Source: Lachnospiraceae bacterium (lineage in GTDB: Bacteria; Bacillota; Clostridia; Lachnospirales; Lachnospiraceae). From it: a stretch of DNA of 48,682 nucleotides. The stretch lies in contig JAILJP010000061.1 in assembly GCA_024694625.1 (NCBI GenBank), positions 1 through 48,682 on the forward strand, in the 5' to 3' direction. Below the pieces are notes generated by a model. It was not told where the DNA came from, did no database searches, and was given only the letters and a program-made list of their open reading frames with translations. Below, in pieces: positions 16,178 to 25,401 of this stretch. Within the stretch, counting starts at the first letter, position 1. Each line of letters begins with the position of its first letter. The position numbers and the translations under genes were made by a program.

Positions 16178-18311
16178 GCCGAAATCATCTCAGACATATA
16201 TTACAAGAAATCGGATTTGGTTGATTTCTTTAATGACATTAATCGGATTTTTAGTTTATGTAGTAGGGTTCCTTTTAAAAGTAAGAGGAATCAAACACAG
16301 TATGGAAATATCATCCCCTACCTATTTGGTGACGTTACAAAATGATTTGTCCCATAACATAGTAACGTTTTTAGGAGGAAACAGGATTTCCACAGTGATT
16401 GCGGTGGTATTTGCAATCCTTTTGGGTCTTACATCCTTTAATTATTTGTATAAAAGTAAAACCATAGACTTTTATTTTTCCATTCCAGAGAAAAAAATGT
16501 CTTACTTTCGAGATGTGTGTTTCAACTCTATTATGATTTACACCATCATGTCGGTAGCATTTTATTTCATCTCCATCCTCTTTAGTGCAATCTTTGGATT
16601 GGAATTTACAAGAAATGTGGTAGTGAACATAGTCCAGGGATTTGTGTCAAATTATTTATTGTTTTTGGCATATTACGGAATCTGTATTTTGGCACAGGTT
16701 GTTTGCGGAAATACCTTTATCTCCATTTTGATGGCAGGTTTTTTTGCAGTCATTGAATTGGCAATCAGAGCTACTGTAGGGTATATGAGTTTTACATTTT
16801 TTTCTACCTATAGTTCTTTCGCAAATGGAAGTATTCCATTGATGGATAATTATGTGCCGGTGATTACCAGTCCTATCTACAATACTTTGGATGAGAGCTT
16901 TGGAACTTCCTGTATCCACAATCTGTTGATTGCTCTTGTAACCTTTGTTTTAACCTATTTTGCCTACAAGAATTACAAAGGCGAATTTGCAGGAAAGGCT
17001 GTGGTGTACAAAGGTGTCAGATATTTTGTCAAAGTTTGTACATCATTTTTGGCAGGTATTTGGGCAGCGATGTTAATTTTAATGGTTGTATCCTATGATT
17101 ATTGGAATGAAAGAATCCCTTACACAATCTTAGGAGCTTTGTTGGGAACGGTGATTATTTCTTCCATTTGTGAAATTGTGTTTGCCTTAGACATTCACGC
17201 GATGTTTAAACGTATTTGGCAGGCACCTATTGTAGCAGTGGCATGTATACTGTTTTGCATCAGTTTTTACAGCGATTGGTATGGCTATGATTCCTATGTG
17301 CCGGACAAAGAAGATGTAGTGGATTGTGCAATTGCCCAACATGGTGAAGCGGATTATCAGTATATTATTAGAGAATATTCTGGCCAACCTACTCTTGATA
17401 GCTCAACAGCAGTGGGATATGCAGCAGAGTACATGCATCTTCCCTATACCGATGATGTTATGACATTTGCAAAAATCGGTATGGAAACAGCTTGTCAGGG
17501 AGCGTCTGAAACAGGATATTCAGAAGAATATAAGGATTCTTATATCTATAATGCTGAAATTATTTACCGTCTGAAGAATCATCATGTGGTACATAGAAGC
17601 ATTTCCATTCCCGCAAAAATGGATGCAAATGTGTTAAATGCCATTATTGGTTCCGATGAATATAAATACACCAGTTTTACCTTGGATAATTTTGATAATT
17701 GGAGAAAGTTAACTGGCGGTTTTAATTCATTAAGCTTTGCAAGTTGTATGGATATTAAAATGACCGATGAGCAGATTGACGAGTTCGAGGAAGCATATCG
17801 AAAGGACTTAAAGCATTTTAATTATACAGTAGCTACCGAGAATACAATTTACGGAAACGTAACTTATGAAAAACGTATGCAAGTGGAACCAGGGGATGAA
17901 TATGAAATCTTGTTTAGTCAGGGATTCCCGGTATATGAGTCTTTTGAGAATACCATTGCATTTCTGCAAAAATATGAGATGTATGATACATGGGAAATTA
18001 TTCCTCCGGAGTATGATTTCATTAATTATGTAGAAATCCAAAAAGAGGATGAAACCACCTATGATGCAGCTAATGGATATTATCAGCAAACAGAAGGTAC
18101 CGCCTATGTATATGACCAGGAGACAGTGGATGCTATTTCAGAAGCTGTGGTTCCTGCCTATGGAAATGGTTACAACTATCATTGGCATAATCCTTCATTG
18201 TACGCGGGATATTACATTTACTATCATATTTACGATGAAGAAAGCAACAGAGCTTTTGCGTTACGAAAAGACAATATTCCTCAGGTATTAGATAATTTAG
18301 AATATCAATAA
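16155..18311 (+). CDS. ABC transporter permease, GntR-linked exporter type
   Basis: 718 residues from the ATG at 16155, chosen for the GGAGGTGG site 14 bp upstream; an upstream GTG at 16134 is rejected. About eight hydrophobic segments lie within residues ~20-385 (for example LISLMTLIGFLVYVVGFLL and the cluster near 110-240). They are followed by a soluble, Tyr- and acidic-rich region of ~330 residues (~388-718) with no recognisable motif and no terminal membrane helix. Such a large C-terminal domain is longer than in most two-component YtrB/YtrC-like systems. It may be an extracytoplasmic sensor or substrate domain. It is the last gene of the operon, ending ahead of a shared terminator. Confidence 0.8.
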   Translation: MTSRTSSKPKSSQTYITRNRIWLISLMTLIGFLVYVVGFLLKVRGIKHSMEISSPTYLVTLQNDLSHNIVTFLGGNRISTVIAVVFAILLGLTSFNYLYKSKTIDFYFSIPEKKMSYFRDVCFNSIMIYTIMSVAFYFISILFSAIFGLEFTRNVVVNIVQGFVSNYLLFLAYYGICILAQVVCGNTFISILMAGFFAVIELAIRATVGYMSFTFFSTYSSFANGSIPLMDNYVPVITSPIYNTLDESFGTSCIHNLLIALVTFVLTYFAYKNYKGEFAGKAVVYKGVRYFVKVCTSFLAGIWAAMLILMVVSYDYWNERIPYTILGALLGTVIISSICEIVFALDIHAMFKRIWQAPIVAVACILFCISFYSDWYGYDSYVPDKEDVVDCAIAQHGEADYQYIIREYSGQPTLDSSTAVGYAAEYMHLPYTDDVMTFAKIGMETACQGASETGYSEEYKDSYIYNAEIIYRLKNHHVVHRSISIPAKMDANVLNAIIGSDEYKYTSFTLDNFDNWRKLTGGFNSLSFASCMDIKMTDEQIDEFEEAYRKDLKHFNYTVATENTIYGNVTYEKRMQVEPGDEYEILFSQGFPVYESFENTIAFLQKYEMYDTWEIIPPEYDFINYVEIQKEDETTYDAANGYYQQTEGTAYVYDQETVDAISEAVVPAYGNGYNYHWHNPSLYAGYYIYYHIYDEESNRAFALRKDNIPQVLDNLEYQ

Positions 18312-18327
18312 AAGATTTTCCAAAAAG

Positions 18328-18366
18328 AAATGAGCCCTTGCCGAGATTTCGGTAAGGGCTCATTTT
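18328..18366. terminator. Bidirectional terminator between ABC and arabinose operons
   Basis: Arms of 17 bp (18328-18344 and 18349-18365, one G-U pair) around a 4-nt loop are rich in A on the left and T on the right. It serves the plus-strand permease gene and the minus-strand transaldolase gene. Confidence 0.92.
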
Positions 18367-18376
18367 AATGTGTGTG

Positions 18377-19030
18377 TTATTCTCCAAATACAGCTTTGTA
18401 ATCAGCTACGAATTTTTCGATTCCCTGATCGGTGAGTGGATGCTTTGTCATCTGCTCTAAAACTTTGTAGGGAACAGTAGCAATATCTGCACCGGCTAAA
18501 GCACAGTCTGTTACGTGAATAGGATTACGAACAGAAGCAGCAATGATTTCAGTTTCAATGCCGGCAACTGCAAAGATATCGGAGATTTCCTGAATCAAAT
18601 CCACACCTCTGACGTTGATGTCATCCAATCTTCCTAAGAAGGGAGAAACATAGGTGGCTCCGGCACGAGCAGCCAAAAGAGCCTGGTTTGCGGAAAAGAT
18701 TAGGGTGACATTTGTTTTGATTCCTTCGGAAGAAAGTACCTTTGTGGCCTTTAATCCTTCCACTGTCATGGGAATCTTAACAATCATATTGGGATGAATG
18801 GCAGCGATTTCGCGGCCTTCTTTAATCATTCCTTCAGCATCCTGAGTGGTTGCTTTTACCTCTCCGGAAATCGGTCCGTCAACAATGGAAGTAATCTCTT
18901 TGATCACTTCGTTGAAGTCTCTTCCCTCCTTAGCAATGAGAGAAGGGTTAGTGGTAACACCACAGATGATTCCCATATCGTTTGCTTTTCTGATTTCGTC
19001 TACGTTTGCTGTGTCAATAAAAAATTTCAT
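18377..19030 (-). CDS. Transaldolase / fructose-6-phosphate aldolase family protein (TalC/FSA type)
   Basis: A 217-residue single-domain TIM barrel, the short FSA/TalC form of transaldolase (full transaldolases exceed 300). The Schiff-base lysine is K85 in MIVKIPMT, and the GVTTNPSLI motif (~24-32) and the ASVRNP loop are conserved. It transfers or cleaves dihydroxyacetone units in the pentose phosphate pathway, or acts as an F6P aldolase. In this family transaldolase activity is the more common assignment in Firmicutes. It is the last gene of araA-kinase-araD-transaldolase, 24 bp after araD. The context supports use in clearing arabinose-derived pentose phosphates. Confidence 0.88.
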   Translation of the reverse strand: MKFFIDTANVDEIRKANDMGIICGVTTNPSLIAKEGRDFNEVIKEITSIVDGPISGEVKATTQDAEGMIKEGREIAAIHPNMIVKIPMTVEGLKATKVLSSEGIKTNVTLIFSANQALLAARAGATYVSPFLGRLDDINVRGVDLIQEISDIFAVAGIETEIIAASVRNPIHVTDCALAGADIATVPYKVLEQMTKHPLTDQGIEKFVADYKAVFGE

Positions 19031-19054
19031 GATGTAAGTAATCCTTTCTTTATA

Positions 19055-19759
19055 TTAATGGTCACCTTGACCATAGTAAGCGTTTGGACCGTGCTTCCGC
19101 ATAAAATGCTTATCCTGCATTGCCTGAGGAGTGGTGTTGTCTCCCGTGGGATTTAAGATTTCCGTCATAAGATTCATCTTTGCCACTTCTTCCAAGACAA
19201 CGGCGTTGTAAACAGCATTGTCTGCGTCTTTTCCCCAGGTAAAAGGACCGTGGTTTTTGCACAGTACACCGGGTACGTAATCTGGATTCAGATTTTTTTC
19301 GTTGAAACATTCCACAATGGATACTCCGGTGTTCTTTTCGTAAGCTTCCTCGATTTCTTCAGGGGTAAGATTTCTTGCGCAGGGAATCTCGCCATAGAAA
19401 TAATCAGCATGGGTGGTTCCGTAGCAGGGGATTCCTCTACCGGCCTGAGCCCATGCGGTTGCATGGGGAGAGTGGGTATGTACAATTCCTCCTATGGTGG
19501 GGAAAGCTTTGTACAATTCCAAATGGGTGGGAGTATCGGAAGAGGGATTTAATTTTCCTTCTACGCGATTCCCTTCCAAATCCATTACCACCATATCTTC
19601 AGGAGAAAGCTTGTCATAATCTACGCCACTGGGCTTGATTACAAAGTATCCGCTTTCACGGTCGATACCTGACACATTTCCCCAAGTATAGGTAACAAGA
19701 TTTCGTTTGGGCAATTCAATATTTGCAAGATAAACCTGCTCTTTTAATTTTTCTAACAA
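19055..19759 (-). CDS. araD: L-ribulose-5-phosphate 4-epimerase
   Basis: A 234-residue class II aldolase-fold enzyme that converts L-ribulose 5-phosphate to D-xylulose 5-phosphate. Phosphate-binding GNVSG lies at 27-31. The zinc-binding [12 protein letters not shown] starts at H94 (H94, H96), and a third His lies in the KNHGPFTWG motif (~170). Length equals the usual 230-235. It sits 12 bp downstream of the kinase gene and 24 bp upstream of the transaldolase gene, so it is co-transcribed. An AGGAGG site precedes the ATG. Confidence 0.95.
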   Translation of the reverse strand: MLEKLKEQVYLANIELPKRNLVTYTWGNVSGIDRESGYFVIKPSGVDYDKLSPEDMVVMDLEGNRVEGKLNPSSDTPTHLELYKAFPTIGGIVHTHSPHATAWAQAGRGIPCYGTTHADYFYGEIPCARNLTPEEIEEAYEKNTGVSIVECFNEKNLNPDYVPGVLCKNHGPFTWGKDADNAVYNAVVLEEVAKMNLMTEILNPTGDNTTPQAMQDKHFMRKHGPNAYYGQGDH

Positions 19760-19771
19760 AATCGTTCCTCC

Positions 19772-21376
19772 TTAGATACTTTCCACAGCAGCCTTTTCAA
19801 TGGAAAGACCGGCTGCATATCGTTTCATAAAGGCATTGAATCCTGCCATACCTTCTTTGGAAGGATCCAAAATAACGCCTTCACTGTCTTTAAATACGTG
19901 ATGATCCAAATAATCTGCTAAGGTTTCGCTATTTTCTTTTTTCATGGCATAGGCTGCCAAAAGAGCGCAACCCCAGGCACCGCCTTCACCGGCAGTTTCC
20001 ATAACCTTTACCTTTAATCCTGTGGCATCAGCCATCACCTGTTGGCCAACACCTTTGGTTTTAAACAAACCACCGTGACCAAGGAGCATGTCGGCTTCGA
20101 TTTGTTCTTCTTTAAAGAGGATGTCCAAACCGGTCTTTAATGCACCTAAGGAAGTGTAAAGGTGGGTTCTCATAAAGTTCGAAAGACTAAAGTTGTCATC
20201 GGGATGACGGACAAATAGAGGACGTCCCTCGCTAAGACCGGTGATATGTTCGCCGGAAAAGTAGTTGTAAGCCAAAAGTCCACCGCAGTCAGCATCCCCT
20301 TCTAATGCTTTGTTATACAATAAGCCGTAAAGCTTGTCTGGATCTAATTTGTTTCCACTAAGTTCTGCAAATTCTCCGAAAAGATGTACCCAGGCATTTA
20401 GGTCGGAGGTACAGTTATTGCAATGTACCATGGCAACAGCTTCTCCGGAAGGAGTGGTTACCATATCAATTTCAGAGTGAGCTTTTTTTAGGGCATGTTC
20501 CAAAACCACCATTGCAAATACACTGGTTCCGGCTGAAACATTTCCGGTACGAACTCTGACAGAGTTGGTAGCCACCATGCCTGTACCGGCGTCACCCTCC
20601 GGCGGGCAGAGAGAGATTCCCGCACGGAGGTCGCCACTGGGATCTAAGCGGAGGGCACCTTCTGAGGTAAGTACTCCGGCGGGGGTTCCTGCCGGTAATA
20701 CCTTTGGTAGAATATCACTTAGATTCCATGAAAATCCATAAGAGGAAATGTGATCATTGAATTTCTTTAACATGTTTGCATCATAATCCAAGGTTTTGGA
20801 GTCGATGGGGAACATTCCTGCAGCATCTCCGATACCGGTTACTTTTTCACCGGTAAGCATCCAGTGAACATAGGCATCCAAAGTAGCGAGATAGGAAATG
20901 TCCTTTACATGTTCTTCTTTATTTAAGATGGCCTGATATAAGTGAGCGATGCTCCAACGTTGAGGAATGGCAAAATGAAACAATTTGGTCAGTTCCTCGG
21001 AAGCAGGGCCGGTAATGGTATTTCTCCAAGTCCGGAAAGGAACCAGGAGATTTCCCTCTTTATCAAAGGCCAAATAACCATGCATCATAGCGGAGATACC
21101 AATGCCTCCGATGTTGGTTAAGGTTTCACCGTACTGTGAAAGTACATCAGCTTTTAAGTTTGCATAAGCATCACGAATGCCTTCCCATACGTCATCTAAA
21201 GTATAGGTCCAAATACCGTCAGTAAGACGGTTCTCCCAATCGTGATTTCCCTGAGCAATGGGAGCGTGGTCATCACCGATTAATACGGCTTTGATACGAG
21301 TGGAACCAAATTCGATTCCTAAATAGGTATTTGCGTTTTGAATCCAAGACTGGATGGTTGTTTTATCTGCGCTCAT
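19772..21376 (-). CDS. araB: FGGY-family carbohydrate kinase, L-ribulokinase role
   Basis: A 534-residue FGGY sugar kinase. The N-terminal phosphate loop is in [14 protein letters not shown] (~18-31), a sugar-binding segment is near 105-120 (MMHGYLAFD), and the C-terminal ATPase signature [11 protein letters not shown] is near 470. The sequence differs clearly from the E. coli AraB type. It resembles the alternative ribulokinase described in Clostridium acetobutylicum and called AraK, so 'araB' is used here by function. Placement between araA and araD, with spacings of only 9 and 12 bp, makes L-ribulose phosphorylation by far the most likely activity. Substrate specificity cannot be proven from sequence. 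Confidence 0.85.
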   Translation of the reverse strand: MSADKTTIQSWIQNANTYLGIEFGSTRIKAVLIGDDHAPIAQGNHDWENRLTDGIWTYTLDDVWEGIRDAYANLKADVLSQYGETLTNIGGIGISAMMHGYLAFDKEGNLLVPFRTWRNTITGPASEELTKLFHFAIPQRWSIAHLYQAILNKEEHVKDISYLATLDAYVHWMLTGEKVTGIGDAAGMFPIDSKTLDYDANMLKKFNDHISSYGFSWNLSDILPKVLPAGTPAGVLTSEGALRLDPSGDLRAGISLCPPEGDAGTGMVATNSVRVRTGNVSAGTSVFAMVVLEHALKKAHSEIDMVTTPSGEAVAMVHCNNCTSDLNAWVHLFGEFAELSGNKLDPDKLYGLLYNKALEGDADCGGLLAYNYFSGEHITGLSEGRPLFVRHPDDNFSLSNFMRTHLYTSLGALKTGLDILFKEEQIEADMLLGHGGLFKTKGVGQQVMADATGLKVKVMETAGEGGAWGCALLAAYAMKKENSETLADYLDHHVFKDSEGVILDPSKEGMAGFNAFMKRYAAGLSIEKAAVESI

Positions 21377-21385
21377 AAGTTCCTC

Positions 21386-22882
21386 CTATTTACGAAATGC
21401 TACTTCGTTCCAACGTAATTCGTTTCTCAATCCACGAATGGTGGTATTGGCATCGATATAAACGACTTCAATTCCCATTGCAGCTGCCCAATCAGCCATC
21501 TGCTCTGTGGTTAAATCGTAAGTAAAGGCGGTATGATGAGCTCCGCCGGCATAAATCCAGCTTTCAGCACCGGTCTGAAGTGAAGGTCTGGGAGTCCAGA
21601 ATGCAGTTGCAACAGGAAGTTTCGGCATGGGCTTTTCTGTCTTTTTCACATCAACTTCATTGATAATGAGACGGAAACGGTCGCCCAAATCAACCAATGA
21701 AGTGGCAATACCTTCTCCTTCTTTTGCAGTAAAGACCAAACGGGCAGGATCTTCTCTGTCACCCATGGACAAAGGACATACCTTGATACCGATAGGACCG
21801 TCGGAAATGGTAGGGCATACTTCCAACATATGGGCCTGAAGGATACCTTCCTTACCGGGAACAAGATTGTAGGTATAATCTTCCATGAAAGAAGTTCCTT
21901 TGGCATCTTTTTTGCCTTCGGTCATAATCTTCATTAAACGAACCATAGCAGCGGTTTTCCAGTCACCTTCGGCACCGAATCCGTAACCTTTTTCCATAAG
22001 GCGCTGAATTGCAAGTCCGGGAAGCTGCTGTAAGCCACCTAAGTCACCGAAGTGGGTAACAATGGCCTGGTAGTTTTTCTCTTTAAGGAATTTTTCAAAT
22101 CCCAATTCAATCTTTGCCTGAACAGCAACGTGATTTCTAAATTCAGTGGCATCTCTTCCTTCTAAAAGGATGTCGTATTTGTCATAGTATTCATCTGTTA
22201 AGGCTTCCATATCACCTTTGGATACGGCATCAACATATTCTACGATTTCATTTACGGGGTAAGCATCTACTTCCCAACCGAATTTAATCTGAGCCTCAAC
22301 TTTGTCGCCTTCTGTAACGGCAACGTTTCTCATATTGTCCGCTACACGAACTACACGGATATGAGAGGATTCCATAATACCAATAGCAGTACGCATCCAA
22401 GAAGCGATACGATTCTGAACCTTTTCATCAGCCCAGTGACCCATGATGACTTTTCTTTCGATGCCCATGCGGGTAACGATGTGTCCGTACTCTCTGTCAC
22501 CGTGAGCAGACTGGTTTTCGTTCATAAAGTCCATATCAATGGTGTCGTAAGGAATTTCCTGATTGAACTGTGTGTGTAAGTGAAGCAAAGGCTTGCGATA
22601 CTCAGATAAGCCTAAAATCCAAGACTTTGCAGGTGAGAAGGTATGCATCCATGTGATGACACCGGCAACTTCAGGATCGTTGTTAGCATCTGCAAATGTT
22701 TTACGAATCGTAGCGTTGTCGATTAAGGTAGGTTTCCAAACCACTTCATAGGGCAAACGGCCGGATGCATTTAATTCTGCAACAATCTGCTTTGCGTGAG
22801 CAGCAACGTTGGCAAGACATTCGTCTCCGTATAAATCCTGTGAACCGGTTGCAAACCAAAACTTGTAATTTTTCTTCTCCAT
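21386..22882 (-). CDS. araA: L-arabinose isomerase
   Basis: 498 residues, the normal AraA length, converting L-arabinose to L-ribulose in the cytoplasm. The family-typical start (NYKFWFATGSQDLYGDE), LHTHTQFN-like LHLHTQFN near 100, GFGAEGDWKTAAM around 300-312 carrying the first metal-binding Glu, and the C-terminal HHTAF region (H near 450) are all present. Mn2+ is the usual cofactor. It is the first gene of the minus-strand operon, with a GGGGGAAA ribosome site and a promoter region shared with a divergent AraC-type regulator. No arabinose transporter lies within the operon. Confidence 0.97.
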   Translation of the reverse strand: MEKKNYKFWFATGSQDLYGDECLANVAAHAKQIVAELNASGRLPYEVVWKPTLIDNATIRKTFADANNDPEVAGVITWMHTFSPAKSWILGLSEYRKPLLHLHTQFNQEIPYDTIDMDFMNENQSAHGDREYGHIVTRMGIERKVIMGHWADEKVQNRIASWMRTAIGIMESSHIRVVRVADNMRNVAVTEGDKVEAQIKFGWEVDAYPVNEIVEYVDAVSKGDMEALTDEYYDKYDILLEGRDATEFRNHVAVQAKIELGFEKFLKEKNYQAIVTHFGDLGGLQQLPGLAIQRLMEKGYGFGAEGDWKTAAMVRLMKIMTEGKKDAKGTSFMEDYTYNLVPGKEGILQAHMLEVCPTISDGPIGIKVCPLSMGDREDPARLVFTAKEGEGIATSLVDLGDRFRLIINEVDVKKTEKPMPKLPVATAFWTPRPSLQTGAESWIYAGGAHHTAFTYDLTTEQMADWAAAMGIEVVYIDANTTIRGLRNELRWNEVAFRK

Positions 22883-22921
22883 TTTATATTTCCCCCTTTT
22901 GGATGTTTCATTGTTAGTTTC

Positions 22922-22953
22922 AGTATAGTCTCAAAAAATGGAAAAAACCATTT
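22922..22953 (-). promoter_or_regulatory. Predicted araA promoter with inverted repeat over the -35 region
   Basis: On the minus strand TATACT (22927-22922) is a good -10 box, but at 17 bp only TGGTTT stands in the -35 place. That place lies within an inverted repeat AAATGG-6 bp-CCATTT (22936-22953). A weak -35 under a symmetric site suggests control by a bound regulator. Confidence 0.5.
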
Positions 22954-22972
22954 CCTGTAGAGATTAAAAAAA

Positions 22973-23001
22973 TTGAAAAAGTTTTCTTTTTCGACTTTAA
23001 A
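22973..23001 (+). promoter_or_regulatory. Predicted promoter of the divergent AraC-type regulator
   Basis: TTGAAA (22973-22978), a 17-bp spacer and TTTAAA (22996-23001) on the plus strand. The start of transcription would fall about 25 bp ahead of the ATG at 23032. Confidence 0.5.
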
Positions 23002-23031
23002 AATTCATAGCCTTGGGTGTATGATTGTCCT

Positions 23032-24069
23032 ATGGAAAAATATTTGGAAACACAATTTGACAATATCATAGAAAATTCCATGCCCGTTTCGGATGAGTTG
23101 GATACCTTTGGACTTATTAGTTTGGAGTATTCCAAGCATGTGGAGGAAAAAAAGACCTATCCTTTGGATGGAAGCCAGCCGGTATTTGCCGTATGTTGGA
23201 GGGAAGATGTGGGACGAAATGTCTGCTCTACCTTACGACCGGTAGCCATGCCATATTCCGTGTCCAAGCGTTTCCCTTTAGGTTGCAGGACGCAGCTACA
23301 CACCCACGATTATATTGAATTGGGCTATGTGATTTCAGGGACGTTTCGTCAGTCGATTTTGGGAAAAGAGGTGGTGTTTACACAGGGGGATTTGTGTCTC
23401 ATTGACAAAAACTGTGTCCACCAGGATTTCTTGGACGAATGCGACGCCCGTATGATTTTTATGGGGATTTCAAAGGAAGTCTTTGAAGATATTATGAGCC
23501 GAAAATATGCCAACGACCGTATTTTGCAGTTTTTGCAGTCGGCGCTGTTACAGCAGAAGAGCTTGCTTCAGTATCTTCATTTCAAACCTTATCCCGGCAC
23601 GGACGAAAAAATGCGGGAGAATATGAACCTTTTATTAAAGGAGTTGGATAACTTTGACGGAGCCTCAGATCTGATCTGTCGAGGACTTTTGATTCGTATC
23701 TTTCAGCTTTTGGGAACCGGGTATGAGTTCTCTTTGTCCAGAGAGTTGAAAAAGGCCAAGAACTGGCTGTTCTACGAGGAAATCACCGATTATATAAAGG
23801 TGAATTATAAAAGCGTCTCTTTGGAAGAACTCTGTGAAAAATTCCATTTTCAACAGGATTATTTCGCCAGACTTTTAAAGAAACAAACAGGAATGACCTT
23901 TATCGGCTATGTCCAGGACATTCGTTTGGAAGAGGCAAAGCGCCTTTTGTTGGAAACGGATATGGCGGTTGAGGATATTTCAGAAGCGGTGGGCTACCAA
24001 AACAAAGGATATTTTTATCGTATTTTTGAAAAGAAGTTTGGCTGCACACCGGCAAAGATGAGAAAGTAA
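23032..24069 (+). CDS. AraC family transcriptional regulator of arabinose genes
   Basis: 345 residues from the ATG at 23032; a GTG at 23017 is in frame, but neither has a clear ribosome site, so the start is uncertain. An N-terminal cupin-type sensing domain (~85-175, LHTHDYIELGYVISGTFRQ) is followed by a helical linker. Two helix-turn-helix motifs lie at ~245-342 (SLEELCEKFHFQQDYFARLLKKQTG, then AVEDISEAVGYQNKGYFYRIFEKKFG). Divergent position beside araA suggests it senses arabinose or a related sugar and regulates the operon. This is not the E. coli AraC itself, and B. subtilis uses a GntR/LacI-type AraR, so the local control differs from both models. Confidence 0.88.
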   Translation: MEKYLETQFDNIIENSMPVSDELDTFGLISLEYSKHVEEKKTYPLDGSQPVFAVCWREDVGRNVCSTLRPVAMPYSVSKRFPLGCRTQLHTHDYIELGYVISGTFRQSILGKEVVFTQGDLCLIDKNCVHQDFLDECDARMIFMGISKEVFEDIMSRKYANDRILQFLQSALLQQKSLLQYLHFKPYPGTDEKMRENMNLLLKELDNFDGASDLICRGLLIRIFQLLGTGYEFSLSRELKKAKNWLFYEEITDYIKVNYKSVSLEELCEKFHFQQDYFARLLKKQTGMTFIGYVQDIRLEEAKRLLLETDMAVEDISEAVGYQNKGYFYRIFEKKFGCTPAKMRK

Positions 24070-24078
24070 GGAACAAAG

Positions 24079-24756
24079 ATGGAAATTACACCCATTGCAT
24101 ATATTCATAACGATTTTAAAGAAAAATTTGGCATTCCCCGTCAGAGCAATCTGGTGGATGAAGTGGAGAGCTTTATTGAATTTGTGGGAGAATATGCCAG
24201 AGAAGACGCCTTAAAAGGTTTGGAAGACTATGATTACATTTGGGTGATTTTTGGCTTTTCAAAAAATCATCAAAGACCTTTTTGTGCTACGGTAAAACCA
24301 CCCAGACTGGGAGGACATGAGAGAAAGGGTGTGTTTGCCACCCGAAGTCCGTTTCGTCCCAATAACATGGGACTTTCTTCCCTTCGTTTAAAAAGGGTGG
24401 AAGGGACGGTGTTGTATGTAACAGGGGCAGACCTTTTAGATGGTACTCCCATTTATGATGTTAAGCCCTATGTGCCTTTTTCCGATGCCCATCCTGAGGC
24501 GAAAGCCGGATTTGTGGATGAGCAACCTTGGCAAAACCTTCCGGTGGATTTTTCTGAGGAACTTTTAAAGCAGATACCAAAGGAAAAACATGCTGCACTT
24601 TTGCAGGTCCTTTCTTTGGACCCCAGACCGGCCTATGACAGAGGTGTGGAAAGAGAGTACAAGCTGGCCTTTGGTCAGTGGGATATTACCTTTGAGATTC
24701 AAAATGAAACCATTGTGGTGGTTGGGGTAAGTCCCTACGAGAAAGAAGGAAACTAA
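24079..24756 (+). CDS. trmO: tRNA (N6-threonylcarbamoyladenosine(37)-N6)-methyltransferase TrmO
   Basis: 225 residues. The N-terminal beta-barrel domain (~1-140) has the TrmO/TsaA/YaeB family hallmarks: ITPIAYIHNDFKEKFGIPRQ, the acidic DYIWVIFGF, KPPRLGG and the ATRSPFRPNNMGLSS signature. DGTPIYDVKPYVPFSD follows. The C-terminal ~60 residues match the extension in E. coli TrmO (YaeB). The enzyme methylates t6A37 in tRNA-Thr using SAM. It starts 9 bp after the AraC-type gene and abuts thiN, so these may share a transcript, although their functions are unrelated. Confidence 0.93.
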   Translation: MEITPIAYIHNDFKEKFGIPRQSNLVDEVESFIEFVGEYAREDALKGLEDYDYIWVIFGFSKNHQRPFCATVKPPRLGGHERKGVFATRSPFRPNNMGLSSLRLKRVEGTVLYVTGADLLDGTPIYDVKPYVPFSDAHPEAKAGFVDEQPWQNLPVDFSEELLKQIPKEKHAALLQVLSLDPRPAYDRGVEREYKLAFGQWDITFEIQNETIVVVGVSPYEKEGN

Positions 24757-25374
24757 ATGAAGTGTGTAATTGTTTGCGGAGCTACCATTTTGGATTATGA
24801 AAAGGCGGCTTCCTATATAGAAAAAGAAGATTTTGTCATTGCCTGTGACAGCGGCTTGTATCATATCAAAGCTTTGGGAGTAGAACCGGATTTGATTGTG
24901 GGGGATTTTGACTCCCATCCAAAGCCGGATACAAAAGGGGAAATCATTGAACTCCCTCGGGAAAAGGATGATACGGATTCTGTGTTTGCGTTAAAAGAAG
25001 GAATCAAGCGGGGCTTTGAAGAATTTTTGTTTTTAGGAGCCTTGGGAAAGCGCTTTGACCATGGATTTGTAAACGTATCATCTCTTTTAATGCTGGATAG
25101 CATCGGGAAAAAGGGAATGATTGTAGACGATTATTGTGAAATGGAAGTGATTTCTTCGGAAGCTTATGTTTCAGAAACCTATCCTTATTTTTCTCTTTTG
25201 AATATTTCCGGAGAGAAAAACGATATTTCCATTTCGGGAGCAAAGTTTCCCTTAGACCACAAAGAGATTACCCCGGAATACCAATACGGGGTGAGCAACG
25301 AAGTTCTTCCAAAGGAAACCGCCCATATTGTGGTGCACAAAGGTCGCATCCTTTTGGTTCGGGATTTTGATTAA
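24757..25374 (+). CDS. thiN: Thiamine diphosphokinase
   Basis: 205 residues, the usual size for bacterial ThiN/TPK. Conserved acidic motifs: ACDSGLYHIKALG (~29-41), PDLIVGDFDS (~44-53, with the catalytic DFDS) and REKDDTDSVFAL (~67-79). A C-terminal thiamin-binding beta domain follows. It transfers pyrophosphate from ATP to thiamine, giving the active cofactor needed by transketolase. Its ATG directly follows the trmO stop with no gap, showing translational coupling. No THI-box riboswitch is visible upstream. Confidence 0.95.
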   Translation: MKCVIVCGATILDYEKAASYIEKEDFVIACDSGLYHIKALGVEPDLIVGDFDSHPKPDTKGEIIELPREKDDTDSVFALKEGIKRGFEEFLFLGALGKRFDHGFVNVSSLLMLDSIGKKGMIVDDYCEMEVISSEAYVSETYPYFSLLNISGEKNDISISGAKFPLDHKEITPEYQYGVSNEVLPKETAHIVVHKGRILLVRDFD

Positions 25375-25401
25375 GAAGACAGGATTACAATAGGAATTAA
25401 A

